A stretch of DNA of 64,000 nt from Natranaeroarchaeum sulfidigenes. GTDB lineage: Archaea; Halobacteriota; Halobacteria; Halobacteriales; Natronoarchaeaceae. Location: NCBI RefSeq assembly GCF_017094485.1, contig NZ_CP064786.1, forward strand, positions 1,240,001 through 1,304,000, given 5' to 3'. Made by a program: the position numbers and the translations under genes. Shown one piece after another: positions 52,283 through 60,766 of this stretch (positions are counted from its first letter, which is position 1; each line of letters opens with the position of its first letter). Under the pieces are notes generated by a model. The model had not been told where the DNA came from. It ran no database searches and saw nothing but the letters and a program-made list of their open reading frames with translations.

Positions 52283-53345
52283 GGGTGGACGTCCACGGAT
52301 CCGCATCTCGCTCCGAGAACTCTCGACGCTCAAAAGCGAGAAGACGATCGTCCTCGCCCTGCTGATCCAGCTCGTGATCGCAGCGTTCTCGTCGTTCCTC
52401 GTGGTCGGGCTGGTTTCGCTGTACGATCCGGCGAGCGCAGGGGGTGAGGTATCGGTTGGCGTCTCCGGGGAACACCGACACGACCTCGCCAGCGTCGCGA
52501 GCGACCAAGAAAACGTCGAGACGGTAACGTTCGACGATCCCGAGGGCGCACAAAGCGCGTATCAGGCTGGCGCAATCGACGCCGTCCTGGTTGCGGAGGG
52601 AAGCGGAGACGGTCGGATACAGGTGGAGACGACCGTTCCGCCCGATGGGATTGAATCGACCGTCGTCGTGACGAGCCTTCAGGACGTATTACTCCAGTAC
52701 GAGGCGTTCGAGCGGAACCAGCGTGGTGCGTATCTGGATAACCAGCCGCTCACGGGACCCGACAACCCTGATCCAGCGCCGTATTACGGGTTCACCTACA
52801 CCGTTCTCGTGCCGTTGCTGCTCTTGCTTCCGGTGTTTATCAGCGGTAGCCTCGCTGTCGATACGATCAGCGAGGAACTGGAGCGTGGTACGTTCGAGTT
52901 GCTCGCGGTCGCCCCTATCGAGATGGGAGAGATCATCGACGGAAAGCTACTGACAGCGGCGCTGCTAGCTCCTGCACAGGCCGCATTGTGGCTTGTACTA
53001 TTGCGGGTGAACGGAACGCCGATCGAGAACGTCCCGGCGTTGCTCACGATCGTCGGTGCCCTCGCCCTCGCGGTAGTTTCCATGGGGATCGGCCTCGCGC
53101 TCGTGACGACCGATCGGCGGCAGGCACAGTTCCTCTACTCCTTTGGCATCCTCGCCATCGCGATGGTGACGGCGCTGCTGCCCGAACACCCCCTCAATAC
53201 GATCGCAAAGCTGGCGATCGGCAGCCCGGCAATATCGACGTGGATCGCGGTAGCAGGCTATGCCCTTCTGGGCGTCCTGTGCCTGTTCGTACTGCAGCTC
53301 GCCGTCTCACGGCTTGACGTCGAGCGAATCGTCAGTTCGGACTAG
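52272..53345 (+). CDS. ABC-2 type permease
   Basis: 357 aa. A cytoplasmic N-terminus (RIRISLRELSTLKSEKT) leads into TM1 (IVLALLIQLVIAAFSSFLVVGL), a long outer loop (50-175), and five helices from 176 (VLVPLLLLLPVFISGSLAVD), including the EELERGTFELLAVAPI coupling segment. It is the second half of the exporter heterodimer. The cargo is not identifiable. Its stop is part of a CTAG shared with the convergent macro-domain gene. Confidence 0.92.
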   Translation: MSSKGGRPRIRISLRELSTLKSEKTIVLALLIQLVIAAFSSFLVVGLVSLYDPASAGGEVSVGVSGEHRHDLASVASDQENVETVTFDDPEGAQSAYQAGAIDAVLVAEGSGDGRIQVETTVPPDGIESTVVVTSLQDVLLQYEAFERNQRGAYLDNQPLTGPDNPDPAPYYGFTYTVLVPLLLLLPVFISGSLAVDTISEELERGTFELLAVAPIEMGEIIDGKLLTAALLAPAQAALWLVLLRVNGTPIENVPALLTIVGALALAVVSMGIGLALVTTDRRQAQFLYSFGILAIAMVTALLPEHPLNTIAKLAIGSPAISTWIAVAGYALLGVLCLFVLQLAVSRLDVERIVSSD

Positions 53346-53851
53346 CCGTCGTCAAACTGCTCGGTCGCGGCTTCGATAATGGCGTACTCCTCATCGCCAT
53401 ACGCGATAAACCGCACCTCTGAGAGCGTGTTCGGTTCGTACGCGTCGATCGTTTCACCGATGAGTTCCGCCCCCGTTTCGAGATCGAAGCCAGCGACGCC
53501 ACAGCCAAGCGCCGGGAGCACGAGAGAGCGACAGCCGAGCTCGTCCGCGGTTTCCAGCGAGCTTCGTGTTGCAGAGCGGATGCTGTCCGCTGTCGCCTGT
53601 CCATCGCCATAGTGAGGCATTGCCGCCGCGTGGATGACGTACTCCGCGTCGAGGGCGTAGGCGTCTGTCACCGCGACATCACCCAGATCGATCGGCCCCT
53701 CCGACATCGCTTCCTCGTTGATCTCCGGGCCCGCCCGACGTTTGATCGCACCGGCAACACCGCTTCCCATCCGGAGGCTCGTTCCTGCCGCGTTGACCAG
53801 CACGTCCGCGGACTGTGCAGCGATATCGCCCTGAACAGTCTCGAAGTTCAT
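53342..53851 (-). CDS. Macro-domain ADP-ribose-binding protein
   Basis: 169 aa from the ATG at 53851; an upstream start would add ten residues. The ADP-ribose pocket is visible as VQGDIAAQSADVLVNAAG, MGSGVAGAIKRRAGPE and the phosphate loop LPALGCGVAGF. Members remove ADP-ribose from proteins or hydrolyse O-acetyl-ADP-ribose. It converges with the exporter permease, sharing a CTAG for both stop codons. Confidence 0.93.
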   Translation of the reverse strand: MNFETVQGDIAAQSADVLVNAAGTSLRMGSGVAGAIKRRAGPEINEEAMSEGPIDLGDVAVTDAYALDAEYVIHAAAMPHYGDGQATADSIRSATRSSLETADELGCRSLVLPALGCGVAGFDLETGAELIGETIDAYEPNTLSEVRFIAYGDEEYAIIEAATEQFDDG

Positions 53852-53971
53852 ACTGACACCTCTGGTTTCCGGCTCCCTCATTGTACCGGTAATCGTGCCA
53901 ATTCAGCACACACCATGAAAACATAGATATGGCTTCAATAAGTAGTAAACACTGAGACCAAACCCCGCATC

Positions 53972-55399
53972 ATGACCGTGGATCTTCCTCCGGAGCCGTA
54001 CGCCGAATACCTCGATATCCTCCGTGACATCGGACTTCCGGACGACGATATTCGGTCGCTACACGCGGGCGAGAGCGACGCGGTAGCCGAGGGACCACTG
54101 CTGGCGTTCGTACAGGAGCGTCTCGACGGGGACGACCCGAGGGCGCTGGCTCGCCGACTGGTCGACGTCCTGACCCAATCGAGACGGGGCATGAACGTTA
54201 CCGGCAGTTACTGGAACTACGCGCCGGAGGTCCACCTGAACGAGGTGTTCGAGCCATACGGCTGTTCGGTCACCTTCCGCGATGCGACACATGGAAACGG
54301 CCAATCGAGCTTCGAGGTCGTTCTCGAAGATGCCTCCGGGACGGGACACCGGATCACCTTCGAGTACCCGGAGACACCACTCGAAGACGACAACTTCCCG
54401 GCGCTGCTCGCGGCGATCGAACGCCAGCTGCTCTCGAACACTGATCTGACGTTCGTGTTGATGCGTCCGATCGACCGACGCTGGCGCGTCCTCATGATCG
54501 AGAACGCCCGACTTGATCGGCTCCGGGCGAAGTACGGCGATCGTATCGAGTTCGCTGGTGTTCCGCTCCTGCGCGAGGACCAGCTCGATGCCTTCGAGAG
54601 CGGTGAGGCAACGGCAGTCAAACCCCACGTCGGGGAAACGACGGCGGGAACAGGTCGGAATCGGAGTACGGTCGATCGACGCAAGCGACCGGACGCGACG
54701 GACGAACTGCTCGCGCGGACGACCGGTCCTGCCGTCGCCCCGACACCCCACCCTGACGCCGACGCGGATCCCGATGCGGTGTTCGGCGGCTCCCCTGACG
54801 ATCTCGCCGCACAGGCGGGCGGGGAGGATACCGGGCACACGCTGGCTGAGGTAGAAGCCTCCGATGGCGACCTCAAACAGGTGTTTGGCGACCTTTCGGA
54901 GGTTTCGCTCGAACCCGTTACTCAGGAGGCGAACGACCGGAGTTCAGTCGATGAACCGGTCGCTCTCGGCACACCAGCAGCGACCAGCGAGGAGTCGGAG
55001 CCTAGCGGTCTTGACGAACTGTTCGAGCAGATCGAACGCGAAGCGCTTACCGACGATGACGCCGCCGCCCCGGCCGGTCCGGGTGACGGGTCTGCGGCCG
55101 TTGCCGCAGCAGGTTCCGGTGGCTCGTTGGTATCGGTATCCGGCAACCGATCGACCCCCGTACCCTCGGACGACGACGAGACGCCGAACGAATCGTTAGT
55201 TGACGAACTGATCGGCGAGTCTTCGGAGGCTGACCGTGAAACTACCACGGATACCGGAACGAACCGTGAGGAGAACGAAACCGAGAGCTCGGATGGTGCG
55301 TCCGATGGCAACGACAGTGCGTCCGACACCGCCGGAGACAGTGACGACGCTTCCGGCGGGTTCAACTGGGTGAGTGACGACGAGCTTGCCACTCGCTAG
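53972..55399 (+). CDS. Haloarchaeal protein with folded N-terminus and long acidic disordered tail
   Basis: 475 aa. Residues 1-205 look globular (a helical start, then a beta-rich region with VTGSYWNYAPEVHLNEVFEPYG and RWRVLMIENARLDRLRAKYG). Residues 215-475 are low complexity, rich in Asp, Glu, Ser, Thr, Gly and Ala, with a few short hydrophobic patches (LDELFEQIEREAL, SLVDELIGE). I do not recognise a function. It converges with the next gene and shares a CTAG stop with it; the pair may be a conserved unit next to hisC. Confidence 0.7.
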   Translation: MTVDLPPEPYAEYLDILRDIGLPDDDIRSLHAGESDAVAEGPLLAFVQERLDGDDPRALARRLVDVLTQSRRGMNVTGSYWNYAPEVHLNEVFEPYGCSVTFRDATHGNGQSSFEVVLEDASGTGHRITFEYPETPLEDDNFPALLAAIERQLLSNTDLTFVLMRPIDRRWRVLMIENARLDRLRAKYGDRIEFAGVPLLREDQLDAFESGEATAVKPHVGETTAGTGRNRSTVDRRKRPDATDELLARTTGPAVAPTPHPDADADPDAVFGGSPDDLAAQAGGEDTGHTLAEVEASDGDLKQVFGDLSEVSLEPVTQEANDRSSVDEPVALGTPAATSEESEPSGLDELFEQIEREALTDDDAAAPAGPGDGSAAVAAAGSGGSLVSVSGNRSTPVPSDDDETPNESLVDELIGESSEADRETTTDTGTNREENETESSDGASDGNDSASDTAGDSDDASGGFNWVSDDELATR

Positions 55400-56001
55400 A
55401 GTGGTAGCCAGTCGCTTGAAACGTCTTTTCCGAGCAAGTGCCAGCGCTGTTCTGCGATGCCATCGTTCCGACGAACTTCGACCAGCACGTCGAACAGCGG
55501 TTCGATCAGATTGACGTGATCGCTCTTGCGGTCCACCCGGAGGTGGTAGTGACCGATCCCGTCTGAACGCCGCACCGAGGCACTGACAAGGTGGAGGAGC
55601 CGAAACAGCTGTTCGGGGTCGTGCTCGACGAACAGCGGACCCAGCGAGTCGAAGCAGAGTCGAAGCTCGCCGGGAGAGAGACCGTCGACACGACTCGCTA
55701 ACAGGTCAATCTCGGTGACAACTTCGCTACCGATCTCGGTGAGTGATCGCTCCTCATCGTCGACCCGGACCGTCCGCCCGTCACCCCCGTCGAGAGTCTC
55801 TGGATCACATGCACAGACTCGCTTGCCCTCCGTGAATACGAACAGCCGCCGCCGATCGTCACCGAGAAGATGACGACACACACTGCTGTGGACGGAGCCG
55901 TCGCCAACGAGCAGGAGGTTACAGCCGTTCTGTTTGAGTTCGGCGAGCTCCTGGGAGAACGTCGTGCTGTCCGGAACACCGTCACCCCGGCCGAGTTGCA
56001 T
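55396..56001 (-). CDS. RecA/KaiC-like fold protein without Walker A, unknown function
   Basis: 201 aa from the ATG at 56001. The strand CNLLLVGDGSVHSSVCRHLLG sits where a P-loop would be, but has no GK(S/T). A later LCFDSLGPLFVEHDPEQLFRLLHLVSASV resembles the Walker B strand and helix of haloarchaeal KaiC-like proteins (DUF7504/DUF7090-like). It is probably a non-ATPase member acting in signalling or chemosensory control; this is inference. Its start region faces hisC across an inverted repeat. Confidence 0.65.
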   Translation of the reverse strand: MQLGRGDGVPDSTTFSQELAELKQNGCNLLLVGDGSVHSSVCRHLLGDDRRRLFVFTEGKRVCACDPETLDGGDGRTVRVDDEERSLTEIGSEVVTEIDLLASRVDGLSPGELRLCFDSLGPLFVEHDPEQLFRLLHLVSASVRRSDGIGHYHLRVDRKSDHVNLIEPLFDVLVEVRRNDGIAEQRWHLLGKDVSSDWLPL

Positions 56002-56061
56002 CCGTTTCGGGTTTGAAATCAATGTCTAATAAACGTTGCGCCGCGGGCTGATCAAAACCTG

Positions 56062-56079
56062 AGCGTGCTTGAGCACGCT
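56062..56079. promoter_or_regulatory. Inverted repeat abutting the hisC TATA box
   Basis: AGCGTGCT-TG-AGCACGCT is a perfect 8-bp dyad directly before TTAATAA, which is the TATA box 26 bases upstream of the hisC ATG. A protein bound here would cover the TFB recognition element of hisC, and it also lies 61 bases upstream of the divergent gene's start. An operator controlling one or both is likely. Confidence 0.6.
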
Positions 56080-56107
56080 TAATAACCACGGGAAACTGGT
56101 AGCGAGT

Positions 56108-57181
56108 ATGCAACCACGGGATCTGTCGGCCCACACGGAGTACGTAGCGGGCCGGGGCATCGAAGAAGTCGCTCGCGAGCTCGGGATGGAGCCGACGGAG
56201 CTGATTAAACTCGCGTCGAACGAGAACGCGTTCGGCCCGAGTCCGGCTGCCGTCGATGCGATCGAGGCCCACGCCGGGTCGGTGAGTAGCTATCCGAAGA
56301 CATCACACACGGATCTGACGGAGCGGCTTGCGACCGACTGGAACGTCGAGCCGGACCAGATATGGCTGTCCGCAGGGGGTGATGGATCGCTCGATTATCT
56401 CTCGCGAGCCATCCTCCGTCCCGGCGAAAAAGTACTCGTCCCACAGCCGGGCTTTGCCTACTACGCGATGAGCGCGCGCTATCATCACGGAGAGATACAT
56501 GAGTACAGCCTCGATCAGGGTGACGGGTTCACACAGAGGGCGGAAACGGTACTCTCAGCGTACGACGGCGAGCGGATCGTCTATCTGACCAGCCCGCACA
56601 ACCCGACCGGGACGGTCTGCCCGCTCGAGGATGTCGAACGGATCGCCGAGGAAACCGACGAGGAGACGCTGGTCGTCGTTGACGAGGCCTACGGCGAGTT
56701 CGCCGACGTCGACTCGGCTGTCGGACTCGTCCGGGAACGGGACGACGTCGCAGTCATCCGGACGTTCTCGAAGGCCTATGGGCTGGCTGGACTCCGGCTG
56801 GGCTATGCGATCACGCCGAGCGAGTGGGCCGACGCCTACGCGCGGGTGAACACCCCGTTCGCGGCGGGCGAGCTTTCCTGTCGCGCCGGGCTGGCAGCGC
56901 TCGACGACGACGAGCACGTCGAACGGACGGTTTCGACGGTCGAATGGGCTAGAGAATACATTTACGAGCACGTCGACGCGCCGACGTGGGAGAGTCATGG
57001 TAACTTCGTCCTGATTCAGGTCGGCGACGCGACCACTGTGGCGGACCGACTACAGGAGCGTGGCGTCATCGTCCGTGACTGTACGAGCTTCGGCCTTGCC
57101 GACTGTATCAGGGTGACCTGTGGGACGGAAGCAGAGACGAAACGCGCGGTTGAAGCGATCAACGAGGTGCTCGCGGAGTGA
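56108..57181 (+). CDS. hisC: Histidinol-phosphate aminotransferase
   Basis: 357 aa fold type I aminotransferase of histidine synthesis, converting imidazole acetol phosphate to histidinol phosphate with glutamate. The PLP lysine is Lys222 in TFSKAYGLAGLRLGY. Other marks are KLASNENAFGPSP, SPHNPTGTVCP and VVVDEAYGEF. A TATA box at 56078-56085 fixes the ATG at 56108. It overlaps the next gene by four bases (GTGA). A hisF gene lies 7 kb downstream on the other strand, so his genes are scattered. Confidence 0.95.
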   Translation: MQPRDLSAHTEYVAGRGIEEVARELGMEPTELIKLASNENAFGPSPAAVDAIEAHAGSVSSYPKTSHTDLTERLATDWNVEPDQIWLSAGGDGSLDYLSRAILRPGEKVLVPQPGFAYYAMSARYHHGEIHEYSLDQGDGFTQRAETVLSAYDGERIVYLTSPHNPTGTVCPLEDVERIAEETDEETLVVVDEAYGEFADVDSAVGLVRERDDVAVIRTFSKAYGLAGLRLGYAITPSEWADAYARVNTPFAAGELSCRAGLAALDDDEHVERTVSTVEWAREYIYEHVDAPTWESHGNFVLIQVGDATTVADRLQERGVIVRDCTSFGLADCIRVTCGTEAETKRAVEAINEVLAE

Positions 57182-57684
57182 GAGTCGCAGTCACCGGAAC
57201 GCCCGGTACGGGTAAAACAACCGCTACCGATCTGTTGGAGACCGACCTTGACGTGGTTCATCTTAACGAGGCGATTCGAGAGGAAGACCTGTACGAGCGT
57301 GTCGACGAGGACCGCGATAGCGTTGTCGCTGACCTCGATGCTGTCACCGAATGGCTCGGTGACCGAGATGATATCGTGATCGACTCACATCTGGCTCACC
57401 ATCTCGACGCGGACCGTGTGGTCGTCCTGCGCTGTCGTCCGGACGTGCTCGAAGGGCGCCTGATCGAGCGGGGCGAGGGTGAAGCGTCGGCGGCCGAGAA
57501 CGCCGAAAGCGAGGCGCTCGACGTGATCCTCTCGGAAGCCGTCGATGCCCACGGCGTCGAGTCTGTCTACGAGATCGAAGCAACAGAACGCACCCCCGAA
57601 GACGTCGTCCTGGAGATTCAGGCGGTCGTCAACGGAGAGCGCGAACCGAGTGCTGGCGAAGTTTCGTACATCGACTATCTATGA
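57178..57684 (+). CDS. Adenylate-kinase-like NTPase (Fap7/hCINAP family)
   Basis: 168 aa from a GTG overlapping the hisC stop. The P-loop is TGTPGTGKTTATDLL, the lid-side acidic motif is VIDSHLAHHL, and the arginine motif is VVLRCRPDVLEGRLIERG. Archaeal Fap7 homologues combine adenylate kinase activity with a role in small ribosomal subunit maturation. It lies between hisC and a lipid synthase in an operon of three genes with 4-base overlaps. Confidence 0.88.
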   Translation: MRVAVTGTPGTGKTTATDLLETDLDVVHLNEAIREEDLYERVDEDRDSVVADLDAVTEWLGDRDDIVIDSHLAHHLDADRVVVLRCRPDVLEGRLIERGEGEASAAENAESEALDVILSEAVDAHGVESVYEIEATERTPEDVVLEIQAVVNGEREPSAGEVSYIDYL

Positions 57685-58289
57685 CACTGGATCAATTCAG
57701 ATCGGTCGCGGATCGTGCGCTCGAACCGTTCGTTGCGCTATCGACTCGAATCGGCGTGTCGCCGGACGCGATCAGCGTCCTCGCGTTCCTCGCCGCGGTC
57801 GCTGCGGGTGGGGTGTACTACGTCGCCGGTGAAATGGCGATACTGTATCTCGCGGGGGCCGTTCTCGTCGGACTCAACGGTGCGCTGGATCTGCTTGATG
57901 GCGCCGTCGCGCGCGAACAGAACGTCGATTCGAAGGCGGGCGATCTTCTCGATCACGTACTGGACAGGTACGCAGATATCGTCATTATCGCAGGGCTCGC
58001 CGCCGGAATCGGGAGCTACGTGCTCGGCTTCGCAGCCGTCACGGGCGTCCTGATGACCTCATATCTCGGGACACAGGCACAGGCAGTCGGACTGGATCGT
58101 GTCTACGCGGGAGTGCTCGGCCGGGCTGACCGACTGGCGATCATCGGTATCGTCACTGGAATCGCCGCGTTCGTTCAGCCGACCATCGCCGGGGTCGGCC
58201 CGATCGGCTGGTTGCTCGTGCTCTTTGCGGTCGTCGGCCACGTTACTGCACTCCAGCGCTTCTGGGGTGCCTGGAACGCGCTCGATTGA
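57681..58289 (+). CDS. Archaetidylinositol-phosphate synthase-type CDP-alcohol phosphatidyltransferase
   Basis: 202 aa with six hydrophobic segments. The family signature D-x2-D-G-x2-A-R-x8-G-x3-D-x3-D is complete: DLLDGAVAREQNVDSKAGDLLDHVLD. It joins CDP-archaeol and an alcohol phosphate (probably L-myo-inositol 1-phosphate) in membrane lipid synthesis. Assignment to inositol rests on similarity to haloarchaeal members; glycerol phosphate is an alternative. The ATG overlaps the upstream stop (ATGA). Confidence 0.85.
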   Translation: MTLDQFRSVADRALEPFVALSTRIGVSPDAISVLAFLAAVAAGGVYYVAGEMAILYLAGAVLVGLNGALDLLDGAVAREQNVDSKAGDLLDHVLDRYADIVIIAGLAAGIGSYVLGFAAVTGVLMTSYLGTQAQAVGLDRVYAGVLGRADRLAIIGIVTGIAAFVQPTIAGVGPIGWLLVLFAVVGHVTALQRFWGAWNALD

Positions 58290-58300
58290 CGACGGCGTAC

Positions 58301-58310
58301 CTTTTATCAA
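58301..58310 (+). promoter_or_regulatory. TATA box of the MBF1-like gene
   Basis: CTTTTATCAA is centred 29 bases before the ATG at 58334, supporting that start for a leaderless transcript and excluding the in-frame codon at 58286. Confidence 0.6.
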
Positions 58311-58333
58311 CGCCGGCGGCGAAAGGGAAGTAT

Positions 58334-58870
58334 ATGGTGCAGTGTGAAATGTGCGGCGCCTCGGTGTCGTCGCCAAAGACCGTCAAGATCGAGGGAGCTG
58401 AACTCGACGTCTGCAATGACTGTGCTGACTTCGGGACCGAAATAAAGACCCAGCAGTCCTCCAGTTCGTCCACGAAGTATTCGACAGGATCGAGTTCGAG
58501 CAGCTCCGGTGGGTCGACCGGATCGTCCGGCACGAGTGGCTCGGGTGGTTCCGGACGGTCACGCTCGCGCTCGGACATGTTCGACGATATGGACGAGATC
58601 GTCACCGACTACGACGAACGGATCCGCTCTGCACGGGAAAACAAGGATCTCAGCCAGTCAGATCTCGCGAACGAACTCAACGAGAAAGCGAGCCTGATCC
58701 GCAAGCTTGAGCGTGGTGACACGCTCCCGAGCGACGATGTCCAGTCGAAGCTGGAGAAGTTCCTCGATATCTCGCTGTCCGGTAGCGTGGCCGCGGACGA
58801 CGAGGAGTGGAGTGGTGGCTCCTCCTCCGGCGAATACACACTCGGCGACGTCGTCAAGCGAAAGGACTGA
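58334..58870 (+). CDS. mbf1: Multiprotein-bridging-factor-1-like protein
   Basis: 178 aa. A zinc ribbon (CEMCGAS...CNDC) at residues 4-31, a Ser/Gly-rich linker (40-80), and a Cro-type helix-turn-helix (ENKDLSQSDLANELNEKASLIRKLERG) at about 100-130. The archaeal MBF1 layout is zinc ribbon plus helix-turn-helix; the protein associates with the ribosome or transcription machinery. The C-terminal tail (SGGSSSGEYTLGDVVKRKD) is a typical end for haloarchaeal forms. Confidence 0.92.
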   Translation: MVQCEMCGASVSSPKTVKIEGAELDVCNDCADFGTEIKTQQSSSSSTKYSTGSSSSSSGGSTGSSGTSGSGGSGRSRSRSDMFDDMDEIVTDYDERIRSARENKDLSQSDLANELNEKASLIRKLERGDTLPSDDVQSKLEKFLDISLSGSVAADDEEWSGGSSSGEYTLGDVVKRKD

Positions 58871-58932
58871 TCGCTTCCCGCTGAGTGGGAGTTCTCGCAA
58901 CCTATTTGTCTCCGGCGACCGCTGTTGCAGAT

Positions 58933-59577
58933 ATGTTCGTCCTTGTCAACCTCAAGGCGTATCCGTGTGATCCAGTCGAAGTAGCAACTGCCGCCCACGA
59001 GGTCAGCGAGTCCTCGGACGCGGACGTCGCCATCGCACCCCAGGCCGCGGCCATCGAGACCGTCGCCGGAACCGGTGTCGAGACGTGGGCACAACACGTC
59101 AGCCCGAACGAGCACGGTAGCCACACTGGTAGCACCCTTGCCGAAGCCGCTGCCGAGGCTGGTGCCACCGGAACTTTGCTCAATCACTCCGAGAACCGCC
59201 TCAAACTCGCCGATATCGACGGCTCGCTCGATGCAGCCGAGCGTGTCGACTTCGATACCGTCGTCTGTGCGAACAATCCTGATCAGGTCGCTGCCGCGGC
59301 CGCACTCGGTCCGGACGCCGTCGCGGTCGAACCGCCGGAGCTGATCGGCACCGGAACGCCTGTCAGCCAGGCGGATCCCGATATCGTCCGGGACGCAGTC
59401 GACGCCGCTGCCGCAGTCGACGAGTCAGTCGATGTCTACTGTGGTGCGGGGATCAGTACCGGTGATGACGTCGTCGCTGCAGAAGAACTCGGTGCGGACG
59501 GCGTACTGCTTGCAAGCGGCGTCGCGAAAGCCGACGACCCCCAGGCAGCGCTCGAAGACCTGGTCGATCCGCTGTAA
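58933..59577 (+). CDS. tpiA: Triosephosphate isomerase, archaeal short form
   Basis: 214 aa, the compact archaeal length. It interconverts dihydroxyacetone phosphate and glyceraldehyde 3-phosphate. The N-terminal NLKAYP carries the catalytic Lys, LLNHSENR the catalytic His, [12 protein letters not shown] the catalytic Glu, and CGAGIS with LLASGVAKA bind phosphate. A TATA box at 58901-58910 is 27 bases before the ATG. Confidence 0.96.
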   Translation: MFVLVNLKAYPCDPVEVATAAHEVSESSDADVAIAPQAAAIETVAGTGVETWAQHVSPNEHGSHTGSTLAEAAAEAGATGTLLNHSENRLKLADIDGSLDAAERVDFDTVVCANNPDQVAAAAALGPDAVAVEPPELIGTGTPVSQADPDIVRDAVDAAAAVDESVDVYCGAGISTGDDVVAAEELGADGVLLASGVAKADDPQAALEDLVDPL

Positions 59578-59599
59578 TCGATAGTACCACTGCTGTCGA

Positions 59600-59896
59600 C
59601 TACAACGAGATCTCGGTTTCTTCGGTGTCGATATAGCTACTCTCCCACTCTCGGCGAGCCTCTAGCTCGCGGTCTCCCCGTTGTGTGAGTGCGTAATAGT
59701 TCGTTCGCCGATCGAGCTCCCCCTTCTCTACCAGTCCTTTGTCGACGAGTGCGTCGAGGTTGGGATAGAGTCGACCGTGATGTATCTCGCTCTCGTAGTA
59801 GTCTTCGAGTTCTTCCTTGATCGCGAGCCCATGTGGATCGTCTCGCCCGGCGATCACGTACAGTAGGTCCCGCTGGAACCCCGTTAGATCGTGCAT
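59600..59896 (-). CDS. PadR-family transcriptional regulator
   Basis: 98 aa. The winged helix LTGFQRDLLYVIAGRDDPHG, with YYESEIHHGRLYPNLDALVDKGLVEKG as recognition helix and wing, then YYALTQRGDRELEARREW, match the PadR family. It has only a short C-terminal helix (subfamily 2 style), so it probably forms small dimers. Target unknown; its promoter faces the sod region. Confidence 0.9.
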   Translation of the reverse strand: MHDLTGFQRDLLYVIAGRDDPHGLAIKEELEDYYESEIHHGRLYPNLDALVDKGLVEKGELDRRTNYYALTQRGDRELEARREWESSYIDTEETEISL

Positions 59897-60056
59897 TGTT
59901 CCCCCAAGCAGTTATCCAACTATCAGACAGATAAACGTACAGGGGTACCGAACCTACTTCGACGCCAATACGACTGGCTTCTGGGCCGTTCGTTTTCACG
60001 TCAGTAGTGAGGCTAGCCAAGTGACAACAAAAAATCGTGTACGCTCGACGACTACA

Positions 60057-60668
60057 CTACTCGAAGTGATCGAGGCACTTCGCGTACTCTTCGCTTGCCT
60101 TGTCCCAGTCGACGACCTCGAAGAACGCGCTGATGAAGTCACCGCGTGCCGGTCCGTAGTCGTAGTAGTAAGAGTGCTCCCAGACGTCGAGTGCGAGGAT
60201 CGGGTGTGCGCCCCAGAGAGCGCCCTGGTCGTGTTTGTCGACCGCGACGTTACGCAGTTGCTTGGCAACAGGGTCGTACACGAGCAGTGCCCAGCCTCCT
60301 GCGGCGCTCGCAGCGGCCTCGAACTCGCCCTTCCAGCCTTCATAAGAACCGAAGTCCTCCTCGATACGGTCGAGCAGGTCGCCCTCGGGTTCGCCGCCAC
60401 CGTTGGGATCCATGTTCTCCCAGAACAGCGTGTGGAGATAGTGTCCACAGCCGTTGTGAGTAACGTTACCGAGCGCGCCCGCGGAGCTACCGAAGTCTCC
60501 ACTTTCGCGGTTCTCGGCGAGGGTCTCCTCGGCACTGGCGAGGCCGTTCACGTAGCCCTGATGGTGGGTGTCGTGGTGCCACGTCAGCACTTGCTCGGAG
60601 ATGTGCGGTTCGAGCGCATCGTAGTCGTACGGGAGCGGCGGCAGTTCGGGATCGGATTGTTCTGGCAT
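60057..60668 (-). CDS. sod: Manganese/iron superoxide dismutase
   Basis: 203 aa from the ATG at 60668. Metal ligands appear as His in LTWHHDTHHQGYVNG, His in NGCGHYLHTLFW, and Asp and His in ALDVWEHSYYYDY. It converts superoxide to peroxide and oxygen. A Shine-Dalgarno-like GGAGGAG lies 8 bases upstream, unlike the leaderless neighbours, and an AT-rich AAACGTTTAA dyad about 38-45 bases upstream is a probable promoter or operator. Downstream of the photolyase on the same strand. Confidence 0.96.
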   Translation of the reverse strand: MPEQSDPELPPLPYDYDALEPHISEQVLTWHHDTHHQGYVNGLASAEETLAENRESGDFGSSAGALGNVTHNGCGHYLHTLFWENMDPNGGGEPEGDLLDRIEEDFGSYEGWKGEFEAAASAAGGWALLVYDPVAKQLRNVAVDKHDQGALWGAHPILALDVWEHSYYYDYGPARGDFISAFFEVVDWDKASEEYAKCLDHFE

Positions 60669-60766
60669 ATGTATCTCCTCCATCTCCAATATCGGTTCGA
60701 TGACTGTTAAACGTTTAGAAGACAGTAGTTCACACACCGCACGCGGGGCAATTCTGGTGCCGGATC

